Shown piece by piece: positions 1 to 17,354 of a stretch of DNA of 64,000 bases (position 1 is its first letter; the number at the start of each line of letters is the position of its first letter). The notes below the pieces were generated by a model that did not search any database, was not told the DNA's origin, and was given only the letters and a program-made list of their open reading frames with translations. This DNA comes from Anoplopoma fimbria (lineage: Eukaryota > Chordata > Actinopteri > Perciformes > Anoplopomatidae). Made by a program: the position numbers and the translations under genes. The stretch lies in contig NC_072471.1 in the NCBI RefSeq assembly GCF_027596085.1, positions 12,273,810 through 12,337,809 of the forward strand, in the 5' to 3' direction.

Positions 1-378
1 GTACGTAAATAAATAATAAAAATGTTAGTTGAAAATATCTTAAAATGACTTTAAGGAACTTTTAAGTGGTCATGAATCAGTCTCATTTTAATAATGATGA
101 CTCTATATGACCTACATAAGTAATCGAGAGCATCAGCGAGAAGATTGGCTACAGTTATTCTTAATGCTTGTCTTTGGTGCCATCGGGTCGGATTCTGTGC
201 AAAATCTGATGAAATCATGCAGGCTCAACAGAAACTCCTTCAGCTCAGACTCCAGTGGGGCCTCCAGCAGCGACAAACCCACCAAATACTATTTATAACT
301 TTAAGATGTTACACACAAAAAAAAAATCCTAAAAAGAGAAACAACTTTCTTACCAACGGCCTGTAAATGTTCAAGGGT
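1..378 (-). other. unassigned open frame of 51 codons, minus strand
   Basis: On the minus strand a frame is open from about 288 down to a TGA at 133-135, bounded upstream by an in-frame TAG. Its 51 codons include the stretch LLEAPLESELKEFLLSLHDF, which has an amphipathic, protein-like composition and many G/C-ending codons. There is no start codon at its head, and the AG before it has a poor polypyrimidine context. A run of 51 open codons is not rare by chance, and I do not recognise the sequence. It could be a worn exon, part of the neighbouring transposase remnant, or nothing. The plus-strand frames over the same bases look like shadows. The first 100 bases are AT-rich and featureless. Confidence 0.15.
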
Positions 379-852
379 ATGTTATCCAACCAGGAGGTTT
401 ATTGGATTTCCGTTTTCCAAGAGAGGCACATACACAATTTCACATTTTGCGTTTGAGATATCACTGTGTCCATTGATCAAAACGTCCAGATAATGTGCTG
501 CTCTCCGCTTCCCCTCCGGCGTTCTTTTATTGTGTCTGAAAATTGTCCAGTCATTTCTGCACACCCTGTTATGTTGGATTTATATTTCTCTTATGTAAGG
601 TAATAAGTGGTCCAAACTTCACAAAAGCAGACTCTTCTTCCGCAATATGATATGCAGTATTACATTTTTTTTCCAGCCGACCACTAGAATTGTATTTACT
701 ACCCACAGTAAACTGAATTGTATTTCCTCCAGTGGGTCAATTAAAGTTACTTTGTCTCCTTCCTCCTCCATCTCCTCTTTGTCAACTGTTTCAGTCTGAT
801 CTTCAGTTTCTGTCTCACTCAGTCTATTGAAATAATGACTTATAGGCTTCAT
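379..852 (-). pseudogene. hAT-superfamily transposase remnant (KIAA1586/ZNF862-like), frameshifted
   Basis: Read on the minus strand, three adjoining blocks resemble the N-terminal half of hAT transposases of the KIAA1586/ZNF862 kind. The first block (852 to about 720) starts MKPISHYFNRLSE and is acidic. After a frameshift near 715-720 comes CNTAYHIAEEESAFVKF, ending at a stop at 569-571. After a second frameshift comes RRAAHYLDVLINGHSDISN, followed by KCEIVYVPLLENGNPINLLVG-type sequence down to 382. The order AYxIAxxExxFxKF, then a Y-x-x-x-LI-x-G-x-x-DIS segment, then an E-I-V-Y segment is the family's order as I recall it. No BED/TTF zinc finger is visible between the acidic head and the second block, so that part seems deleted. 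The catalytic core and dimerisation domain are also absent. It cannot encode a working transposase. The assignment rests on remembered family patterns, not an alignment. Confidence 0.6.
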
Positions 853-1075
853 ACTTTGTGTATCTAACTTGACTCACTCTTAACGTTTCACAGCTGTGGC
901 CAAATGTATTTTGTTTTGGGGTTGTCCGTTTGTCCCATTTCGTGGTCGCTAGGACTTTGATGAACAGATTGGAGTTTGGTGGTCAAATGTGAAGGTCACT
1001 GTGATTTCACATCCGTCCCTTTCTTGTGAACTCTATATATCAGGAACAAAGGATGAGAAAAACAATGATGATTTT
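853..1075. repeat. fragment of a teleost interspersed repeat (TTTGGTGGTCAAA type)
   Basis: The stretch around 965-1060 carries GAACAGATTGGAGTTTGGTG, then GTCAAATGTGAAGGTCACTG, then a TCTTGTGAACTC...ATCAGGAAC block. This matches in order a repeat common in fish, with a tail like aatttggtggtcaaaggtcaaggtcactgtgac, as I remember it. No ends or target duplications are visible, so only an internal piece is claimed. The boundaries are approximate. Confidence 0.45.
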
Positions 1076-2808
1076 TGTCAGACATGGATGTAAACCGCAA
1101 CATGACTGATTGGCAGAAGGATACAAGCACAAGACGGTAATTGTAGTTTTTGTTTTGTAGAAAAGAGTGCTGTCTGGAGTGCCCTTTGTGCTGCTGAGTT
1201 AATCAAATGTTTTTTTTATCAACAGACAACATTGATTCAGCTCAGTGAGCATCATTATGGTCATACTTAATGACCATAATCAAAAATATAGATTTTTGTA
1301 ACACGTCTTGCTCGACATGACAAAAAAAAAATCAACCTTAACAATATGTTATTTGCAGATATTCTCCTATATACATTTTTCAGCTCAACACATCTATTTA
1401 AGGTTTAAAATGCGAGTGAAAAGCCAGCACTTCTGAGCCCTGTAGGTCAAAAATCGAATCAAATAATTGGCCAAAGAGTTGCATAATGGTTGCGTAATAT
1501 TTTCCATTCTCTTGAAAAGAGCATGTGTGATGTTGTGGCTGGGCAGATGGCGAGTAGCCTATTTTAGACTCTTTACATCCCATGTGTCGCCTACTAGAAT
1601 ATAGTAACCACTGAATAAAAACGTGACAAACGTCTTCCTTGCCGTACAGTACACGTGAAATCTGTGCAGCATAACATTTCTATACTGTGATATACGTCAG
1701 TAACTCTGCAAGGGGAGTTGGTGACCTCGACATTTTATGACTCAAATAGAAGTAGTATTTATGAACTCTTGTCATAATGACTTTTATATTCCCCTTTATT
1801 TAACAGGGGAAAAACCTAATGTCCCTTTTGTCCAAGCATTACGGGTGTTATCCACAAATGTCTCACTTATCTAATGTAAAGTATGAGAAACTGCTCACAT
1901 CTACATTTGGGATGTATGATGTTTGAGTAAGTATGTGTGCAGTATGTAGACCTGATAACAAATTCTTGTCAGTCTCTTGACTGTATTGTATTGCTTAGGT
2001 TTTACTACAAAAATGCATTCTGCATGACTCCTTTGGCTGAAAAGAGATCATAGCAAGAAAAATAAAGGATTTTGCTGCCCTAATCCCATCAGTGTGGATT
2101 TTTCTGAATCATAAGCCAGAATCTCTCTCTGATTCTCAGAGGATCCAGGACTGTGTTGCAGTAAATCCTCTGAGATACGTAGACGGTACTGCATAAAATG
2201 CCTAAAGATGTATCGGCTGAGTCAATGGATGCATACTGACACACACCAACACACGGTACACATTCAGTACAGACACACTATCATTTTAACTGACCGCAAA
2301 TGGGGTTTTTCAACCTATATGATGGATTGTTTCCTTTATCCTCAGGCGGTTTTGGACCTTTATTTTTGGGCCTGCTCTACAAAAGGGAATAGCCACCAGG
2401 GACAACACTGCCTCCTCTAATCCACCAAGTTCTAAATCTCCAGTATGATTCCAGTCTCGAAGAACAATACACCCTTGAGCTTAGGGAGAACCGAGAGGGA
2501 TATAGAGAGACGGGGGACAAGAGACATTGGAATGGAGAACTACTGAAGGGAGTTGAGAACGTGAACTAAATCCTTTGTGAATACAGAATACAGTGTTGAA
2601 AAATGGCATATTAAGGTTCAGTGGATGGTCTTTTTGGCCCAGAAGTAGTATTTTGCTATTGTAACACTTGTGCAAAGGAGTTTTCTTTTATTCTATCGTT
2701 GAATTGCATCAGTCCATTTAATACCTTCATATTTGAGCTTCTTCTCAATAAGCACCATAGTCCATAGCTGTTTTGAGCTTAAACATATTGTAGAATTCAC
2801 CTGCTACA

Positions 2809-2810
<2 letters not shown>
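1076..2810. other. non-coding stretch with one short perfect hairpin
   Basis: AT-rich DNA without a supportable exon. The only structure seen is a perfect inverted repeat, ATTATGGTCAT at 1254-1264 and its complement at 1270-1280, with a 5-base loop. Confidence 0.6.

Positions 2811-2839
<29 letters not shown>
2811..2839. repeat. poly(T) tract, 29 bp
   Basis: An uninterrupted run of 29 T. It could be the A-tail of a retroposed sequence on the minus strand, but nothing recognisable adjoins it on either side. Confidence 0.95.
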
Positions 2840-2843
<4 letters not shown>

Positions 2844-5218
2844 GTCACTCAATGTAGTTGCGTTTTTAGGGAAACTATTGAAAGAGACTAGAGCTAGAGA
2901 AAGATAACAGAGATATGAGCTTAACGAGACGGAGCTAGAGTAAGACCTTGTGAAAGCATGGTACACTTAAGATACCAGTATTTAGAGAACACATGGAGCA
3001 ACGTTGTGCTAAAGGTGGTAGGTTACTATGGAAAAGGACAGGGATCCCTTTAAACCCACCATCCTGCCTGGATCAAGGGAAGAACAGCTAAACTCCCTGT
3101 GGGTCCATTGAACAAGAAGGAAAGATAAAAATAGGCCTTCTTTCTTCTGACAAGGAAAAATGTCCTGGGTTCAAATGAACATCCACTGAAAAGTCCTCCC
3201 TCCAGGCACTTTAGCTTGAGATTTAGTGGGAAAACTTTAGGCTCAAAACTCTGTCCATGACTCTTTGCTCCTCTTCTTTCCTCCATACTACTAATACTTA
3301 TCTTGTTTGGCAAAGAATACCTTCACTTGATCATCATTATGATTTTGGACTTTACTTATTTAGGTTTCAACTTGATTGTTCATTTGGTAATTTGGTGCCT
3401 GTGCAACGCATGATACAAGTGGTAAATATGTCGTGATCCTTTTGTGGCAGAGTTGGGAAAATCTCTCGTTATGAATTAGTGAAAGCAGTCAAATTTAAAT
3501 ATGTTGTACAGCTGAATAGTCATGTCAAGACAATTACATTTATATAGCCTAATTTCACAGTTCATAATTTTGCCCCAAAAGTTTAACTTCTGTATTGTCA
3601 TCAACAGTATTCTGTAATTATAAATTAGCAGTTGCAGTTGCATCGTTGCAGTTAAATGATGTATTATAAGCTGCTTAGAGCTAGTGTTGGTATATTAAAC
3701 AGGTCATAATTCTCTGTGGATTATATACATTTTATATTGCTATGAAAACATTTCCTTCAAACATTTTAATTTATTCAAGTGTCTTACAAAAAAGTACATA
3801 TTACAAGCTTCCATCCGAACACATCATTATAACATTATAATTTACCTTATCCCAATACTGAACAGATCCTGAACTCATCATACTGTAACTGAATTGAACC
3901 TCCCTGCGTTAGCTGTTTGTTCTCCTGCTGATTGTTGTTCAAAATCTAGCATCAGTGATCAGGGATCTAGTACAAGTTGATCACGTGTTTTCTTGCCCTG
4001 CATGTTGTCAGGGACATTGCATACTCTATATAATCTACTATTGATAAGGTCAGAACCAACAGTGTATTGACTGTAGTCGGTAGAGGAGTCCCAGCAAATA
4101 GAACTAGAATGTAGCCTGCATATCATCAGGTTATTTAGTGATGAACCCAGCAAACTGTGGCTACATTCAAAGCGCCTCATTACTCCCAGTAGATCACGAC
4201 TTTTTTATTGCCTATCATGTCAGAGTAAATGTATGATATATTTGGTTCCAATATAGCATAGTGAACAGCAAAGTGCCATTAATTTGGTTCATTTTGTGTC
4301 AGAGAATGAAGGCAGTGAGCGGAACAATAAAGAGAAAAAGAGAGACTTGGTTGAGCCGAGTTGTATATGGCTTTTGGCTGTTGTAAAGAGCCGTTGAGGC
4401 GTTTGTATAAATTATTCAATCTTAATCCTCATTTGGAAATACAACAAACCTTCAATGTTGGCAATAGGTCTTGAGAGTGATGCGGTTTGAGAGCAAGAAT
4501 GGGGCAGCGATGCCATTATAATATTCTCGCCGGAGCATTTTCTGAATCTGCAACAGCACTGAATAATGAAAATGCCTTTACCCAACAGATTCATTCACTC
4601 TTTAAACAGCAGAGATATGTGCGCAGGAGGTAGAATACCTGATGGTAATTTGAATTTGCCTCTGAATAAAAGGTAGCAACCGGCTGTAAAACACCTGGGT
4701 GTGTATTTCAGGTGTGTCTTTGTCCTGCTCAGATTGTGTGTGTCAACCTGCATGTGAATTTACGTGTTACAGTGGTTTCAATATACTGTCTGAATGCATG
4801 CAGGAGTGTGCGTTTATGTGTTATTGTTTGCATCAGCCATTGTTAAAGACTATGCATCGCTCCGTGGCTGCATCTCTGCTTTGAAAGTGAATAGTGGGGA
4901 TTCTTTACTTAAGCATGCCCCCTTTTGGCCTCTGAAATGTACGAGCCTATTTCCGCATAATGGCTCTATCGTGTAGCCAGCTCCCTTGGGAGCCTCGTTG
5001 CTCGCCCGGCTCTGCTTTACTAACCCCCTCCTTCACAGAAGTGTGAAGGGGGAGACGAGGAGGAAAGCAGGGAGCGAGTGTGCTATACCATGCTGTGATG
5101 AGTGAACACTGATGAGGGACAGTTATTATGTAGAGCTTATTATTCTCTCTCTGCACTGGGGGGATTGTCAGTAGCGGCTGCAGCTATTCATTAAAGCTAT
5201 GAAATATGACCCGACCCA
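2840..5218. other. non-coding stretch, nothing recognised
   Basis: No exon, RNA gene or known repeat was recognised. Open frames here are 60-87 codons, overlap on both strands and have no protein-like features. A G/A-rich patch lies at about 5040-5070. Confidence 0.6.
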
Positions 5219-9399
<4,181 letters not shown>

Positions 9400-9835
9400 A
9401 AAAAATGGAGAGATGAGGAGCGTAGCAAGAGGGGACAAGGGTCAGTGCAGTGTCATGGGTAAGGAGGAGGGAGGTGGGGGGGTTGCAAAATGAGAGAGAT
9501 TCACACTACAAACTGCATTAGAGACCCTGCCCGCAGAGAGTGAAGGAAGGGGGGGGGCTACACCCTCACATAGCAGGAAGTGTTGGCCACATATCAGTCA
9601 GCCAGGAGGACGGGTGTTGGACAGGACACGAGAGGGAGCTCAGGGAGATGGGTAAAATGAAGCAGGCGGGGAGGGAGACCGGGAGAAGGAGAGAAACAGA
9701 TGGATGGAGGTGTGATGGAGGCAGCAGGATATCGACAGGGGAGGAATTGTGTTGCAGGAGCTCACTGCCAGAAATATGTTTCCATCATGCAGATAGTCGG
9801 AGAGAAAAAGAGTGAGAGAGAGGTGAGCAACACGG
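9400..9835. other. purine-rich (G/A) stretch on the plus strand
   Basis: The plus strand is strongly biased to G and A, with runs such as GGAGGTGGGGGGG near 9470 and GAAGGAAGGGGGGGG near 9542. A 91-codon frame here, rich in Glu, Gly and Arg, follows from this bias. Such tracts can form triplex or G-rich structures. No gene is supported. Confidence 0.6.
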
Positions 9836-9958
9836 AGCTATGTATTGCAGCAATGACAGGGGGGGAGTAGAGGGTTCGAAAGTCAACTATAAATAGCAAG
9901 ACCCCTGAGGTGATGATTTTCAGTGGGTTTAAGTGCACAGCATTATGTGCAAAATAGG

Positions 9959-11690
<1,732 letters not shown>

Positions 11691-11778
11691 GAGAATATAA
11701 TTTGCCCATTAAGGCAACACATCAAGGAGACATTGAGCAGAGTTTGCATCTGCTGGTCATCTGGTGAATTCACTGCAT

Positions 11779-11790
11779 TGGTCTCAATCA
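11779..11790. repeat. left target-site duplication of the V-SINE
   Basis: TGGTCTCAATCA is repeated without a mismatch at 12165-12176, directly flanking the SINE. A perfect 12-bp duplication fits LINE-driven target-primed insertion. Confidence 0.92.
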
Positions 11791-12164
11791 GGGCTGCACG
11801 GTGGTGTAGTGGTTAGCACTGTCGCCTCACAGCAAGAGGGGCCCGGGTTCAATTCCCGGGCTGGACAACCTTCTGTGTGGAGTTTGCATGTTCTCCCCGT
11901 GTCAGCGTGGGTTCTCTCCGGGTTCTCCGGCTTCCTCCCACAGTCCAAAGACATGCAGCTTAGGTGCTTTGAAGACTCTAAATTGCCCGTAGGTGTGAAT
12001 GTGAGTGTGAATGGTTGTTTGTCTCTATATGTCAGCCCTGTGATAGGCTGGCGACCTGTCCAGGGTGAACCCTGCCTTCGCCCAATGACAGCTGAGATCG
12101 GCTCCAGCACCCATGTGACCCTTAACTGGATAAGCAGGTTACGGAAAATGGATGGATGGATGGA
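11791..12164 (+). mobile_element. V-SINE-type short interspersed element
   Basis: A tRNA-derived SINE of about 374 bp. The head contains an RNA polymerase III A box (TGGTGTAGTGG, 11802-11812) and a B box (GGTTCAATTCC, 11846-11856), 33 bp apart as in tRNA genes. It is followed by the conserved body TTCTGTGTGGAGTTTGCATG and CTTCCTCCCACAGTCCAAAG, known from the V-SINE/DANA group of fishes. The 3' end is a (GGAT)n run (ATGGATGGATGG), the usual slippage tail. The flanks are perfect 12-bp duplications, so both ends are defined. Open frames of 190 (+) and 129 (-) codons across it are not genes. The well-preserved promoter boxes and exact duplication suggest a fairly young insertion. Mobilisation would need a partner LINE, inferred to be of the L2/CR1 kind. 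Confidence 0.93.
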
Positions 12165-12176
12165 TGGTCTCAATCA
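12165..12176. repeat. right target-site duplication of the V-SINE
   Basis: The second copy of TGGTCTCAATCA. Its first bases overlap the ATGG tail by similarity, so the true duplication may be one to four bases shorter. Confidence 0.9.
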
Positions 12177-12270
12177 TCTCCTGAGAGAAATACCTGAGCC
12201 TTTGGCTGCTAAATTGCTCCATAATGTTCAACGGCTAGTTGCTAACTTTGTCTGTTTAGTGAGGGGAAGG

Positions 12271-14963
12271 TTGTGTACAGTAGGGATGTGCAGAGAGCCC
12301 AGTATCTGTGACTATATCCGTCATTTTTTGCAATAAATAGAAGTGAAATAGACATAACAATCACGTTTTTGTTATTATTACACTTAATATTTAAGATATC
12401 AAAGTTATCATACACTGTAAGTTCCATTTCAGTTTGCGCTCTTTTTTTTTTTTACCTCTACCCTATTGTCTTCTGGTCACTTCAGTACACACAGGCGGAA
12501 ACAAGTTATAAAGGAACTCCAGATCATGATTTTTTTCTTACCAAAAACAAATCTTTTTTTAAAGGATATGTAAAAAGTAATGTTCCTTAAAATCTACTAT
12601 TTGTGCTTTGCGGAATACAGGTTTCAGCTCCCTAGTGTAAAGTGGGTTTATCAGAGCTTTTTCACTGAAACCCTTTTCCCATTACACGTAGCATATATTT
12701 TTCTGTTATGTAAAAAAAAACCCAATATTGATCAGTGCAGCTTTAAGCACCACCACAACCCCCAATATGATAAATAGTTTTACATCTGGAGAAATATGTG
12801 TCGCTGCATGCCAACGTCACCTTGTTTTGTTTTTCTTCACTCGCTGGGAAAACTTTGTCAGTAGCCAGCTACATAGCACCATCGGTGTGCAGCACTGGAA
12901 TGTTATGGGTGCATCTTAAACCCAGTAGCTAGGAAAGGTCACTGTCAAGGTCAGTTATTTCATTTTTTTGTGTTTTGCCACCAGAGGTCATGGAGAACGA
13001 TCCCATAAATCGGTTGAGTGCTTTATTGGCTGCTGTAGGACATGAGCTCCTTCAAAACCACTCATACACACTGAACTGCACAAAGGTTTTGGAAAAAATC
13101 CTATTTCACCAACATTCACCTCTTCTTTGTGCTCCATTAAATGCCATCATTAACTGTGTTATTGTGTTATTACTCAAGGGTTTAAATTGCTTCCAAATCA
13201 TTATTTGTTTGAATTTTTGTCTGAGAGTGGGAATCATCCTTTTTAAATCTCATTATGGACCCAAAGTCTTCAAATATGAACTCATAAAAGCTGAAAACAT
13301 TGAAATATGCCCGGCTTAGCACCGAGAACGTCATTCTCAAAGGCAGAATGTGTTGTAAGGTTTGAGAAACCATGTGCAATTTAGCATGAAGACAATTTCA
13401 TACTTCCAACTCCATTCTGCTCTGCCAGCCTGGAGAGGTTAGCTGAAAAGCTTTTGGCACATGCTGCTTCTAATGTATTCACAGGCACAAATGGTTAGTT
13501 GGAATTTGTCAAAATGTTTGTGAGACCTCCCTTTTTTCCTATTTTTTCCACTGCATCTTTGCACCATTGTGCATGTTTCGCCATCCCTCTCACTCTTTCC
13601 CTCTTCTTACATTTCTCCTTTCTGCAGTCACACATTGTTATCAGGTTCGCAAGCTCCTTTTAAAATGATGTGAATGCTTCGCTGGAGCCTGTTAGAGTTT
13701 GTCTGAGTGCAAAAACTTCAGCAGGAGCTTCTTATTGAGGGCAGCACGGACAGATTCCCTTTCCTTTTGGCCTGTGGTTCCACTTCATGGACATCAATAT
13801 ATACCTTGAAATGTGTGTCTTGAACCGTCTTCATTGAAGGCAACATACAGTATGTTCGAACACCTTTTAGAGATCAATCAAACTTCAAGGCATCTCTTTC
13901 TCAGAGTTTCGAGAAATTTGAATTTGTGTCCGTGCATCTTTGCATTACTTAGTCATGGTGGAGCCTATTGGTGCTCATGATAACACTTCTTCTGCCCCGA
14001 ATTCATTTAAAGAAAAATGCTGTTTAGACGTGTACCTGGAGTACACGTCTAAATCACTTTTATTTTGGGTTTGTACTAGAACATGTTTACAAGCTTCAGT
14101 GCTCATGAAACACATTATTTTCATCATTCTCTTTGTCTGACTAAGCCTGTATTCACCCTCTGTCTGTCTTTAGCAGCTGTCTCTTTAAGCCCCCCTTCTG
14201 AGAAAGCCCAGTCAGCTCTGATTGGCCTGCGGTAAAATTTGGCCCGTTCCAAAGGTAGACCGTAGGTGGAGATGCTCAGATGGGATGGTGTATTCTCATG
14301 CACCTGCACGTGACATAGGAATGGGAGCCGAATGGCTTGTTGAATCCCATGTTTTATGATCTATGCAGCCCACAAACACCTGACTAGGTTGTCATAGTTT
14401 GTGGATGCGAGCACTTCTCCTCTTATTCCCATGTCCTCCTTTTCAGACCTGGGATTACAACAACCTCTCCTGTCATGTCATCTTTACATTTGTCTAGTTT
14501 TCAAATGATTATTGTTCATGTGATTCTTTAAATGCTGCAATTTTTTTGGCCACAGCAGCCAAAATACATTATTTGAGGATCTGAAATGAAGCCTGACAAC
14601 CAGTCAGAGCGTTGGGCTGTCTGGCCAGAGGGCCCTTACACCCCGCTGAGCTCAGTGAACGGACAATTGAACACAGCGCTCGCTTGTCCTCACACATTGT
14701 GCTCATACATAAACAGAGACACAGGCAAGCATAACACACATGCCCCTGCTTTTTATGTGTGCAGGTTGAGACTAATTAAAGGCGGAAAACTTTACAAAAC
14801 AATCTATTTAGCTGTTAGCGTGTTCCAAAAACCAACCGGTCCATCAGATGATTTAATAAAGCAAAAAGGAGGAGATAGAGGAGGAGGCTGTGGCGAGGGA
14901 GAGACAACAAGAGGTTTTGACTCAGACGCCTGTGTTGATGGAAGTGACTGAGCCAGTGTCATT
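12271..14963. other. non-coding stretch with one strong hairpin
   Basis: Contains T11-12 and A9 runs near 12440 and 12710. A perfect 13-bp inverted repeat, TTTAGACGTGTAC (14023-14035) and its complement (14041-14053), is separated by CTGGA. Frames of 114 and 121 codons at 12975-13319 and 14586-14951 have no recognisable domain and no splice-site support. I see no gene. Confidence 0.55.
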
Positions 14964-14971
14964 GATTAATA
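14964..14971. repeat. left 8-bp target-site duplication of the hAT-type MITE
   Basis: GATTAATA, repeated exactly at 15423-15430 on the far side of the element. Eight base pairs is the duplication length of hAT transposons. Confidence 0.8.
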
Positions 14972-15422
14972 CAAATAGTCAAAGAAGTCCTAAGATCTTT
15001 AACTTAAGTAAAAGTACTAACACCACAATTTAAAAAATACTCTTTCACAAGTAAAAGTCCTGCATCCAAAACCTTAGTAAGTAAAAGTATAACTATATAA
15101 TCAAGAAAATGTACTTAAAGTATAAAAGTAAAAGTATTCACTATGCAGCCGAATCGGCTCTCTAGTTGTTACATTATTGTATATTATGATATTAGATTAT
15201 TACTGATGCAGGAACATATAAGGTACATTAAAATGTTGTCACTGAAGCAAATAATGCTAATTTATTCTAATTTTATACCGTAGTGTGCTTTAATTTACTT
15301 GTATTTTATACACAAATTATAACTAAATGTAGTGAAGTAAAATGAACAATAACTTTTAGAAAAAAGCACCAATATTGTAGTTGCATTACTTTGGTACATT
15401 TACTTAGTCACTTTCCACCACC
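14972..15422 (-). mobile_element. non-autonomous hAT-type miniature element (MITE)
   Basis: An element of about 451 bp rich in AAGTAAAAGTAC-type motifs (for example TTAACTTAAGTAAAAGTACT near 15000). It ends with GTCACTTTCCACCACC, the complement of the GGTGGAAAGTAACT terminus found in a very common fish MITE. That family ends in CAGTGGTGGAA inverted repeats by my recollection; here both ends are worn (the left reads CAAATAGTCAAAGAAGT). The perfect 8-bp duplication outside both ends fixes the boundaries. It has no coding capacity and would depend on a hAT transposase supplied elsewhere. The remnant at 379-852 is too broken to do this and need not be related. Confidence 0.82.
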
Positions 15423-15430
15423 GATTAATA
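15423..15430. repeat. right 8-bp target-site duplication of the hAT-type MITE
   Basis: The second exact copy of GATTAATA. Confidence 0.8.
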
Positions 15431-17354
15431 CCTTACCAAATCATGTGCTTGTGCGACCAACTGAGAACGTTGGTTGTACCAGTGCTACCAGTGGGAAAAG
15501 TAGGTCTGGAGCCCTGCATTTGCTTTCATTATAATCAGCATTTTGAATATCCCACCGGAAACCCATCATGTACCAACAACACACACAAACGCACACACCT
15601 GACTGGTTGCGGAAGCTTCTACAGCAGCTCCCCACTCCTCCTACTCAAAGAGATGAGTCAACCTTAGAATTCTGTCATTGTTCAACAGTCTAAAAATACC
15701 TCAATGCGGATGTGATTTTATACCCTATATAAATGTTTTCATATGACATTTATGCAACCAGAATGCATACTAAAACAGGAACAGTTTTTAAGCTTTATGT
15801 CAATTTTATGTAGAGCACAACCAGTTTATTTGTATGAAATTTTCTTAACAAAAAAGTCTGACTTGACGCAGCTTGACAAGTGTATCTACTGCATGAAAAG
15901 TTGGGGGACAGTCCTGCCTTCATCCCACAGCTCCTCGCCAGCAGGGTTTCTGAGCTGTCAGGAGGAAAACAACGCAAGGAAGGTCACGCTTTATAATGCT
16001 ACCTGTCAGCCAGCCAAGACAGGATCACCCCGGAAAAAATTTAATTAGCTTGAAACAGGCAGCGGGGAGAGAGACGACATTAAAGGAATTGAACGTTAAC
16101 CAGCTTTTAATCCTGTCCTGGCGAGAGAAGAGAAGAAAAGAGGGAAAAAAATCGTTCTCTATCGAACAGTCGTGACTTTGATGGAGGTGGAATTCTTTTA
16201 AGGTGATATGCAGTGTAATTAGTAATGCGCATGTGTTTACAAGTAAAATAAAGCATCCTCACTTGCTTTGATGTGTAATGGAAGCATCCTTAGAAATCAC
16301 AGGCTGGCTGTGTGCTGCAGGAAATAGGAAAAGCTTTTAGTGTTGTTTTCCAATTGTATTTGTATTTTAGTCACTTATGATCCAATCACAGTGAAAAATA
16401 AATCTTGTTAATATACAATTTAAATGTAATTTCAGGTTTTTCATACTGACAAAAACACTGGAGATCATTTATTGTCTATTGCAGCATTTGAGCAAGGTTT
16501 ATCGATGGATGTCACTTTATTTCAGCAGGCTGATGTTGAGTTAGGGTGACAGTACTTTTTCTTGAGAGAGGCCAAGGTTTGAAGAGTGTAACAGCAAGTA
16601 CCCATGATGCAGCATCCCTGAGCAAGAAACTGAAATCCTACAATCTGAAGGTCTTGGTCTTTGGCCGACCCTGACCCTGAGCTCAGAGTCAGTCTTAGTT
16701 AAAATCCTCCTTTCCGTTCCTTAAGGTCCTATTATTATCATTGTGCACCTGTGGATTACATAAGAATATTTATTACATTATTTTATATTCCTTATATCCG
16801 GATCTTCATTGTCTTAAAGCTCCAATAGACAGAACAGCTGTGTAAAAATGCATTCATCTCATCAGCCTAATCAGTGAGGATGCATCAAGCCCAGTTATTC
16901 TAATGCAGTCTAAATAAATAACTTATTTTGTATTCATCTTTGACTACAAGTAGATACAATATAACTCCCAGCAATAACTGGGCAGCAAATTCCTATTTAG
17001 ACATAAGAGTTTTTTTCTTTACAAATTTAAGCTTCATTCATTTTATTTTTCCCAGTCTGAGACAGAAAATTACCAGAACAAGTCACGGAGGGAAAACAAC
17101 CCAAATTCAGTAGCTAATAAACCTTTTCATAAGCTACATTAAGCAAACAATAAATCTTTTTTCTCAGGAGACATTTGGACTTGTCATGGCATGAAAAGCG
17201 CAGGTGTAAATAATAACACTTACAATGGCTTTATTCTATTTATGTGTCTCAGGGAACAACAGCAGTGATTCAGCATGCACAATACCAGGGTCCTGGAAAA
17301 ATTACCAGTTTCACCTGTGCTTTTTCTGTTATGATTTGTCTCAAAGCCTGCTGT
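15431..17354. other. non-coding stretch, nothing recognised
   Basis: A 101-codon frame at 15743-16048 lacks any family signature. The block at about 16010-16100 (TTTAATTAGCTTGAAACAGG and following) has the look of a homeodomain-site-rich conserved element, but conservation cannot be judged here. Confidence 0.5.

Larger units (their letters stand above)
11735..12270 (+). repeat. older teleost repeat (CTCCTGAGGGAAATATCTGGCT type), split by a SINE
   Basis: The left part (TGGTCATCTGGTGAATTCAC near 11754) and the right part (CTCCTGAGAGAAATACCTGA near 12178, then TTTGGCTGCTAAATTGCTCC and CGGCTAGTTGCTAAC) become one continuous copy of a repeat once the SINE and one target duplication are removed. 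The same blocks recur in this window at about 22.76-22.89 kb and 49.14-49.25 kb. This copy is therefore older than the SINE inside it. The outer ends are uncertain. Confidence 0.65.

Noticed and set aside
11791..11870. Possible functional tRNA gene (good A and B boxes)
   Set aside because: The boxes are the head of the SINE. The sequence does not fold as a complete tRNA with an acceptor stem, and it continues into the SINE body.
11764..12336. 190-codon plus-strand frame, the longest in the window, and a 129-codon minus-strand frame
   Set aside because: Both run through the V-SINE, a non-coding Pol III element with exact target duplications.
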